A stretch of 64,000 bases of DNA, taken from assembly GCA_021613375.1 (NCBI GenBank), contig CM038708.1:26875018-26939017 (forward strand), written 5' to 3'. Below the pieces are notes generated by a model, which did not search any database, was not told the DNA's origin, and worked only from the letters and a program-made list of their open reading frames with translations. Source of the DNA: Megaleporinus macrocephalus (lineage: Eukaryota; Chordata; Actinopteri; Characiformes; Anostomidae). Below are positions 57,301-64,000 of the stretch, in pieces. The first letter of the stretch is position 1. Each line of letters begins with the position of its first letter. A program made the translations under genes and the position numbers.

Positions 57301-58068
57301 ATTGCTATTCAGATCGAGACACCTGAAATAATAAAGTCACTGCATGTACCGCGTACCGTGTGGTCCGGGTCATATAACAGAACAAGCTCACCCGACAAAC
57401 CCGTATCTTAAAAAAGGCTACATATAGCACAATGAAGAAGAGGAGCGGCAAAATCCACACACTGGTTTTCTCTTCACACAGTGTTAGTATGTGATATCAT
57501 ACATACAGCATATCTCTGACATGCATGGAACTATCTACATGTAATAATACTATGTCCCCTATTTAGCACACATGTGTAACTTATCTACATGTAATAGGAC
57601 TCCTACATATTATTTATCATTTATACAAACTCAATATGCCACTAGAAGAAGAAAGTTAATTAGGAAGTTGTTTAGCTGTTGCAGGGCTGTTGCTAGTATA
57701 TGTGTATATGTGCAGTGTCTACTAGTCTACTAGTGTGTATGTAATACCTGTGAATGCATCAATGCCATTGTTTTTTCAGAGTCCAAGCACCATAACAAAT
57801 GACCTACTTACAATAAAGTTGTTGTTGGTGTAAACATGAGCAGCGTACCTTAAAAATGAAATTATTCAAATCTAGTTGATGTATCAGCTCTGGAATAAAA
57901 GCTTCAAAAAGCTTGGTTAGACCAGCATTGGTATAGATGCATTACTAGTAATATCTGTAAGAGGTAGCATAAGAGATAGCTTTTGTGATATCATTTGTGG
58001 AAGTTAGTTTTGAACTTTATCAATATTGTGCCACATTGTTCCTAAAGGAACGAAAAAAAATGCTGAAA
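57301..58068. other. Noncoding, unclassified
   Basis: A near-direct repeat with ATCTACATGTAATA occurs at about 57530 and 57581. No gene. Confidence 0.4.
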
Positions 58069-58110
58069 ACCAGTACCAGTACCAGTACCAGAACCAGTAC
58101 CAGTACCAGT
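58069..58110. repeat. (ACCAGT)n microsatellite
   Basis: Seven hexanucleotide units with one variant (ACCAGA). Confidence 0.93.
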
Positions 58111-58427
58111 GCAATCAGTCCCAAATCCTAAAAAAATAATCCAAGCTGTTAGCGGGAGACCTATGGATTAATCAAGAAACAGTAAACTGACAAAAGCGAT
58201 AACAAATTGGCAAACTCGTTCAGCCTTTTAACAGGAAAAATTTCTTAACAGAAAAGTTCAATTAGGGATGTAGACGTATCAGTCCATAAAACCTCACTCC
58301 GCATCATGTTCAGTTTGGTTGCTCAGGTACGCTTATTTTGTGTAATAAGTTATAAGCAAAATTAGTGTAAGGCTCCTTTACCTAGCACCAACCTTAATCT
58401 AAGTAGCTAAAGAGTAATGTTGTTACT

Positions 58428-58446
58428 CAGTCAGTCAGTCAGTCAG
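58428..58446. repeat. (CAGT)n microsatellite
   Basis: Nearly five units of CAGT. Confidence 0.9.
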
Positions 58447-58714
58447 AAAAATTTTGGTCCTGAAAATATATATTAAAAAAAAAATACATACGCTCATGCA
58501 CCACTGGTGCTGAACATTTCTACTACAGAACATTCATAATGCAGTGCATGATCGTATCATATCACACCTAAAATCTCTGTTATTGCTAAAATGACTGAAC
58601 AGAAACAGCTTTCACTAATTTCATCACCAGTACCAGACTGTTAATGACTGTGTGGCTGCTTGAGCGTCCAAGGGGATTTGAGCCATGCCAAACTTCACCA
58701 AGCTGAAGCTGTTT

Positions 58715-58802
58715 TATACAATCCATTGTTTAAACTGTCTATAGTGACAAAATATATAAATATATATATATATTTCTTCACTATAGACAGTTTAAACAAT
58801 GG

Positions 58803-58871
<69 letters not shown>
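58715..58871. repeat. Foldback arm / AT / arm / (TA)n complex
   Basis: A 33-base arm (58715-58747) and its perfect reverse complement (58778-58810) enclose a 30-base AT-rich loop. The right arm runs into a (TA)n tract ending at 58871. Perfect identity over 33 bp implies that the inversion is recent or maintained. The tyrosine/isoleucine frame over it is an artefact. Confidence 0.95.
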
Positions 58872-58875
<4 letters not shown>

Positions 58876-59211
58876 TATATATAAAATGTAAATGTTATGT
58901 AATTGTAATGTTGATGTTGATGCTATGCATAACAGTAGCAGCATCCCTGTTCTACAGTGGCTCTGAACATGGCCCAGTAATAAATGTAATTATTAGCAAT
59001 TATTTATCAATGAACATTGGTGTATTTCATTGTATGGTATTGTGTAGCTGAAATTTTTAGTACCTTAGTAGTAGTAGAAATTATTAGTAATGAAAAGTGA
59101 CTGTAACGTAAATATTTCCATCTGAAGATTCAGCCGTCACTCAAGATGTCCTGGCTCATTTGGGTAAATATGAGGTATAACAGAGGCCAATATTAATTAA
59201 TTAACATGCAC
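58872..59211. other. AT-rich noncoding
   Basis: No feature recognised. Confidence 0.4.
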
Positions 59212-59294
59212 AAGATACAAATGTAAAATAAGATAAAAGTGATTTTCAAATTTTCAAAAGATACAAATGTAAAATAAGATAAAAGTGATTTTAA
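59212..59294. repeat. 46-bp-period tandem duplication
   Basis: AAGATACAAATGTAAAATAA and the next 15 bases occur at 59212 and again at 59258 without change, so the duplication is recent. Confidence 0.92.
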
Positions 59295-59689
59295 AAAATC
59301 TGAGAAAGCTACAGGTCTGAAAATGTTTATATCCTCTTTAGGGCAATACTTAAAAAGCTTAAAACAACCAGAGCTGTAGTCACCGTTCCTGGAAGGTGTA
59401 AATAAATGAATCATTTATTTTGGGCCCACACAGGATTTGAGAGGCAAGAATGGTTTTGTTTAAATATTTTTTAAGGGTTTTAGCTTTCTTAGACTAAATT
59501 CACTTCAAGGTTAGATTTTTTCCCATATCTACAGCGGGACATTAAGCCAATTAAGCACAAGGACATTATTTTGTTACCTTATTTACCCCCCAAAAGTAGC
59601 AAGAATTACAAAGTTGACTGTAGCCTTAAACATGTTAAATCACTATTTAAAAAAAAAAAAAACTCACTCTAACTCTAACGCTTTATTAA
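59295..59689. other. AT-rich noncoding
   Basis: An A-run is at 59649-59662. No feature otherwise. Confidence 0.4.
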
Positions 59690-60270
59690 GCCATGCATAT
59701 GGTTTGTCAGCCCCAAAGAAATCTGAAGGTTTAGCTCATGGACAAAGCGATGAAATCCTCACGTAATCTTGCTCTCAGTTTTAGCAGCATGGCGCATTAA
59801 TATGTATGCAGAGTCCTAGAATGATTATGTTAACCATATGTTAAGGCAAACAAAAATTAGCCAAAGCACCAGGGGAATGGGAGCACACAGGCAGGTTTCA
59901 AACAGCAGAGGATTGGCTTGTCAAGCTATTTAATCTACAAATACCAGTGCCGCGACTCAATCTGTGGCTTTGGGCTACGGCGCCAAGACTGAAGCAGGCC
60001 TAAAAACAGATGTTAGGGCTTTTTTCCCGAACATGGATACCTTTTATTTTGCATCCAGACATGCATATTTAACAGCATTATGCTAGCAAGGCATGCGTCC
60101 GTCAGAACTCGATGCGATGCGGCATTGTGGGCTCTATCTTTAACAATGCACCTGTCGAAGCTCAAAATGGGGGCTTTTACCTGCTCGGGGGAATTCAGAA
60201 CCCCCTGCCTACTTTTGCCAAACCTGCTGAGACAGAGCCGCCTGTGACAGGCTTCTCTTGATGAGATGTT
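59690..60270. promoter_or_regulatory. Candidate conserved noncoding element
   Basis: Long unique block with GC-richer parts. Words of interest are GGCGCATTAATATGTATGC (59791), a POU/homeodomain-like composite, then GGCTACGGCGCCAAGAC (59972), TTTTATTTTGCATCC (60041) and GATGCGATGCGGC (60111). The minus frame at 60013-60288 has no domain support. Texture is strongly CNE-like. Confidence 0.47.
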
Positions 60271-60555
60271 CAAGGAAACCACAAACATTGCTTTGATCTG
60301 TTGATAGGCGTAATCAGTGAGCTACAGTATTTCATGGTAAATTAGAACTTTTCTCTCTTTTTTTTTTTGGATAAACTAAACTTTTGAACGTATCCTTGAT
60401 AAAGTCAAACAAACAACAAATGGTTCCCAGCTGAGAGTGATGTTAACCTCAAATGTACTGATGGATGTGGCTGAAAGATATTCAGTGTGGATTAAAACTC
60501 AATTAAAACTACAAATTGCTTGTGTTTCCCTGTGTGCTTAGCACATACAAACAGT
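60271..60555. other. Noncoding
   Basis: A T-run is at 60359-60369; nothing else recognised. Confidence 0.4.
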
Positions 60556-60790
60556 CCTGTCCTGACGATGTCCTTGCAATACACCAGAGCCCAGGAGAGC
60601 ACAGCTGACTTACACAACCAGATATAAACACCTGCTTCCTGCAAATTCTCCAGGAAACCAATGGAGATACACTTAATTAACTAATTGAGGTCACTAAGGT
60701 CGAAACAGTGTTGATAATGCTAATCAGACGAGGCCAGTGGATGCACTGGCTCCTTTTGACCGCAGGAAATTAAACTTGTGACTTAAGATG
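60556..60790. promoter_or_regulatory. Candidate conserved noncoding element
   Basis: Unique block with ACTTAATTAACTAATTGAGG (60670-60689), a closely spaced pair of homeodomain-type sites, and GATAATGCTAATCAGACG (60713). Enhancer-like, untested. Confidence 0.4.
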
Positions 60791-61004
60791 CAACGGCACC
60801 ATAACACATACACTATAATGTATAGCCTACATACTAAGTGTAACAGCTTAACAAAATATTAACATCTGTACATACAGAAATTCATGTTGTGATGCCAATG
60901 CACATTATTAAGCTTCAAACTCATAGGCTTATTTGGACTACGACAGAGTTAAATAAAATTTTTGGGTCCATCAGTTTTGTTTTTTTTTTTAATCTAAATG
61001 ATGT
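60791..61004. other. AT-rich noncoding
   Basis: No feature recognised. Confidence 0.4.
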
Positions 61005-61130
61005 AGGTGGCATGGTGGTGTAGTGGGTAGCTCTGTCTCCCCACAGCAAGACGATCCGGGTTGTATTCACAGTCCGGGCCTTTCTGTATGGGATTTGGCG
61101 GCAGACAATGGATGGATGGATGAATAATGT
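61005..61130 (+). mobile_element. tRNA-derived SINE, internally deleted (second SINE family)
   Basis: An exact A-box match TGGTGTAGTGG (61016-61026) and a B-box-like GGTTGTATTCA (61059-61069) are followed by AGTCCGGGCCTTTCTGTATG. The sequence then jumps to a short tail with GGATGGATGGATG (61108). The central body is missing. It differs from the 42- and 51-kb SINEs and resembles the HE1/DANA-type group. Confidence 0.65.
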
Positions 61131-61219
61131 ATGTATTTCAGTATGATGGATGTATTGTTTGGTCAAATTAAAAGAAGAAGCAGTTTGCAGGAGTAAAAAA
61201 AAACTTTCTGGCATTGCTT

Positions 61220-61258
61220 TGAGTTACTCTGCCTAAAATATTTAGGCAGAGTAACTCA
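61220..61258. repeat. Perfect 18-bp hairpin with 3-base loop
   Basis: The arm TGAGTTACTCTGCCTAAA (61220-61237) pairs fully with 61241-61258 around the loop ATA. It is too short and too perfect for a typical microRNA precursor. There is no U-run after it and no gene near it, so a terminator role is not supported. Confidence 0.9.
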
Positions 61259-61970
61259 CAAGAGCTCTAAAAGAGTTTTTTTACTATACTGATAAAGAAA
61301 TGAGGACAACAGTAGATCATTCACTTGCATCTTCAGCAAACACATGCATCGCCATGTTTTTAGTGAGTTCTCTATGTATACTCTCTCAGTGCACTCACAA
61401 ACATAGATTCATCTTCAGATCCACTCAGAAAAGTCGTAAGCACAACAAAGGTTACCAAATGTTTTGGGTTTTTTTGGTAGCGTGCAATTACACGTTTCTA
61501 CCAGAGAAGAAACCCTAACCCTAACCCCCAAACTTACATAGTGTAGCTTTAACTGTGTAACATCATACACAAACAGTGATTCATTATAAGTGTAAATGTT
61601 GTTGCCATGTATGGCCAGCTGAAGATGTTAGCCAGCAAGCATGCTAAGTAAATGTTTTTCTGAATGTACACAAAACATCTCAACACTTCTTTAAACACCA
61701 CTTTAACACCAGCAGAGCGCTGAAAACACTCCATTCCACAGCCTAGACAACAGGGTGATTATCTCTCACCTGAAGCGGCCTGGACTTAAATCAATATCTA
61801 GGATACCCACAAGAAGGTAATTAATAAGATGGTGATTTATCTCCATATATGTTCCATTGGCGGAAAAGACACAAGTGGGACCCTGTCGTCTTCCTGCGAG
61901 TAGCAATAGCTGCATGTGCATTACATGCTGAACATACCTCCCCCTATATAACGTCAGGGATGACTAATAC
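61259..61970. other. Noncoding, with a short telomere-like motif
   Basis: 61511-61528 contains AACCCTAACCCTAACCCC, nearly three telomeric units. This is probably chance or a relic of break repair. Frames at 61300-61518 and 61849-62040 are unsupported. Confidence 0.45.
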
Positions 61971-62391
61971 AGAGAGAATGAAAAAAAGAAAGATAAGAGA
62001 AACAGAAGAAAAGAAAGAATGTAAGAGAAGGAGAAGATAGATGATATAGAGTAGGGGGAAGAAAGAAAAAGACAAAAGAAAGGAAAAAAGAAGAGAAATA
62101 TAAAGATAAGAATAAGAAAAAAGTAAGAGATAGAAAAAGAAGACAGATGACAGAGGGAAGGGGGAAAGGAGAGAAAGAGAAAGAAAAAGTAATGAAAAAA
62201 ATAAAAAGAAGAAATGAGAAAGGACACAAAAAAGAAAGAAAAAAGAAAGAAAATAAATTAAGCAAAAAAGGATAAGAGAGATGGAGAGAAAAAGAAAAGA
62301 AGCAATGTAAGACAGTGGTGTCAAGAAAGAAAGAGAAAAGACAAAAGGGGAAAGAAAGAAAAAGAACCAAATGAAAGAAAGAAAGAAAGAT

Positions 62392-62420
<29 letters not shown>
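61971..62420 (+). repeat. Purine-biased tract 1
   Basis: About 450 bp made almost wholly of A and G on the plus strand, with scattered T and few C, ending in a (GA)n run (62392-62416). Overlapping phenylalanine/leucine/serine frames on the minus strand are low-complexity artefacts. Confidence 0.9.
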
Positions 62421-62423
<3 letters not shown>

Positions 62424-62639
62424 GTGTATTAGGTCTGCAGGCTAAGGGTCAGACTAGAATTATTCTAATTCTAAAAAAGTTTCTAGTATGTTAAGCTCTT
62501 CGCTGCGTGTCTGTATATGAGGAGACACAAGGTCCACTGACTCACAGTCACATATAATAAATATAAATATAATGAAATGCTGTTATTTCACCACTGCTTT
62601 CTAAATAATACAGCAGCTACCTGTAAGCAATATCACAAC
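62421..62639. other. Noncoding
   Basis: AT-rich spacer; nothing recognised. Confidence 0.4.
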
Positions 62640-62998
62640 AAGCACTCCGTCCAGGGCGGCTAAGTTTGATATTCAATGATGGATCACTATTCATCCCATT
62701 GTCAACAAAACGATATTTCCCCCAAAAGCAGCTGAAGGGCCCTTGAGCACCGTGGCCTCTCTTATTCTCTCACGCAGTCTGGATCCGTTAGACGACGAAG
62801 GGCAGAGCGAGTGAAAATGAAATGCACAGTCGCTGCGCTGCAATTTAGCCAGCAAATTGTAAGAAAGTGGGGAGAAAAACAGCTCCCAATTACTGAGGCT
62901 GATAGAGATACATCATCATTACGCCATTTCAAAAATCATAAGGTCGAACATCACGCCATGATGAACAGCAGCCAGTGGCAGAGCACAGAGGCAATCAG
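62640..62998. promoter_or_regulatory. Candidate conserved noncoding element between purine tracts
   Basis: Unique, CpG-bearing block (TCCGTTAGACGACGAAGGGC near 62783, CAGTCGCTGCGCTGCAATTT near 62828, then ATTACGCCATTTCAAAAATC near 62919). It stands between two long purine tracts. The 77-codon frame at 62811-63044 starts here but runs into the GA tract and is not supported as a gene. Confidence 0.48.
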
Positions 62999-62999
62999 A

Positions 63000-63954
63000 G
63001 AGAGGGGGAGAGAGAGAGGAGGGGGAGAAAGAGGGAGAAACTAAGAGAGAGGAAGAGAACAACAGTAACAGAAAGAATAGCAGAGAGAAAAGGGAAAGAC
63101 AGAAAAGAAGGAGAGAAACAAAAGTGAGAGACAGCGTGAAAAGGACAGAAAGTTATAAACGAGAGAAAAAGAAAAAAAAAAAAAGATACAAAGGAAAGAC
63201 ATCAAAAAAGAAAAAGAAAGGAAGATAAAGGAGAGAGGGAGAAACAAAGTGAGAGTCGGAGACAGAGAACAGGAGAAACAAAATGAGAAAGGGTAGCAGA
63301 GAGAAAAGCGGAACAGAAATTAGGAAATAAAAAGAAAGGAAGATGAAAGAAAGAGAAAAAGAGAGGCAGAGAGTTTAACAGAGTGAGAGAAAGAATGGTG
63401 GAGAAAAAAAGACGGTAAGAGTGAAATAAAGAAAAGAAAGGGGAAGAGAGAGTAAAGGAGGGATACAGTAAAGGAGTAAACAAAAAAGAGTGTAAAGATT
63501 AGGGGAGGGAGAGATAGACAGAAAGAGAGTAAGAGTGAGTGAGAGAGAGAATAAGAGTAATAGAGTGGGAAAATAGAGGAGGGAAATAGAGGGGACAAGA
63601 ATAGGGAGAAAGTGAATAGAGTGTGTGAGAGAGACAGAAAGAGAGAGGGGAAAATAGAGGGAGAAAAACGGGATAAAAAAGAGAGAAAGAGTGGAAAGAG
63701 TGAAAGAGCGCGAGAAAGAAAGAAAGAGACAGAGAGAGAGAAAGACAGAGAGAGAGACAGAGAGAGAATAAGAGTAATAGAGGGGAAAATAGAGGGAGAA
63801 AAAACAGAGGGGATAAAAAGGGAGAAAGAGTGGAAAGAGTGGAAAGAGTGAAAGAGCGAGAGAGAGAAAGAAAGAGACAGAGAGAGAGAAAGAGAGAGAC
63901 AGAGAGAGAATAAGAGTAATAGAGGGGAAAATAGAGGGAGAAAAAACAGAGGGG

Positions 63955-64000
<46 letters not shown>
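63000..64000 (+). repeat. Purine-biased tract 2 with 135-142 bp higher-order repeat
   Basis: One kilobase of almost pure A/G on the plus strand. From about 63640, a unit beginning GGGGAAAATAGAGGGAGAAA recurs at 63647, 63782 and 63924, giving periods of 135 and 142 bp; a more diverged version of its start (ATAAGAGTAATAGAG) lies at 63551. The tract ends in (GA)n at the window edge, so its full length is unknown. All reading frames in it are artefacts. Confidence 0.92.

Noticed and set aside
61220..61258. Hairpin considered as a microRNA precursor or terminator
   Set aside because: The stem is only 18 bp and perfect with a 3-base loop, too short for Dicer substrates, and no gene or U-run lies beside it.
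61511..61528. Telomere-like AACCCTAACCCTAACCCC
   Set aside because: Fewer than three units and no subtelomeric context; too short to call an interstitial telomere.
61944..63851. Many long frames on both strands in 61.9-63.9 kb (phenylalanine/leucine/serine-rich on minus, glutamate/arginine/lysine-rich on plus)
   Set aside because: They are translations of purine/pyrimidine low-complexity DNA, which contains few stop codons; no domain or start context supports them.

Overview
This window is vertebrate nuclear DNA, almost certainly from a teleost fish. It is AT-rich, has no bacterial-type gene organisation, and is dense with degraded Tc1/mariner transposons, small palindromic DNA transposons, tRNA-derived SINEs, microsatellites and a 17-bp minisatellite, all of types I recognise from teleost genomes. 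Several families (the long palindromic repeat at 24.3-24.8 kb, the repeat at 37.1-37.8 kb, the SINEs at 42.1 and 51.2 kb) resemble families I associate with otophysan fish such as characins and catfish. The otophysan placement is a judgement from memory of repeats, not a search result.

I found no convincing protein-coding exon of a host gene. Almost all long reading frames are chance frames, low-complexity frames through (TA)n or (GA)n tracts, or fragments of dead transposases. The window therefore looks like a gene desert or a very long intron or intergenic interval.

Layout. 0-3 kb: two conserved-noncoding-element (CNE) candidates around a local duplication. 3.7-6.1 kb: two Tc1-like elements of different families abutting at one shared TA. 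7-9.8 kb: a two-copy repeat and a third Tc1-like element. 11.4-11.8 kb: a TTAA-flanked non-autonomous transposon. 12-14 kb: CNE candidates and repeats. 17-17.7 kb: a fourth Tc1/mariner relic (a second fragment of that family lies at 34 kb). 20.2-22.4 kb: a 17-bp minisatellite whose 3' part and flank recur 1.5 kb downstream, with a CNE candidate between. 24.3-24.8 kb: a long palindrome. 25-36 kb: mostly featureless AT-rich DNA with scattered repeats. 36.3-38.7 kb: a repeat cluster. 39.3-45.6 kb: several CNE candidates, one SINE and AGAACC-type repeats. 46.4-54.2 kb: a palindromic element, a Tc1 relic, a 0.53-kb sequence present twice (the second copy bounded by a 19-bp target-site duplication), a SINE and a CNE candidate. 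54.8-58.9 kb: two unusual foldback/AT-tract structures around a CNE-rich, G-rich segment. 59.7-64 kb: further CNE candidates and two strongly purine-biased tracts, the last running off the window end with a 135-142 bp higher-order repeat.

No genes act together here. What biology is visible is a probable regulatory landscape (single-copy blocks of higher GC carrying homeodomain-, POU-, GATA-, TEAD- and ONECUT-like motifs) interspersed with dead mobile DNA. The CNE calls rest on sequence character only and need an alignment to other fish and tetrapods. I saw no sign of an unknown multi-gene system; the most unusual structures are the repeated arm-AT-arm-AT architecture and the 0.53-kb sequence inserted with a 19-bp duplication.
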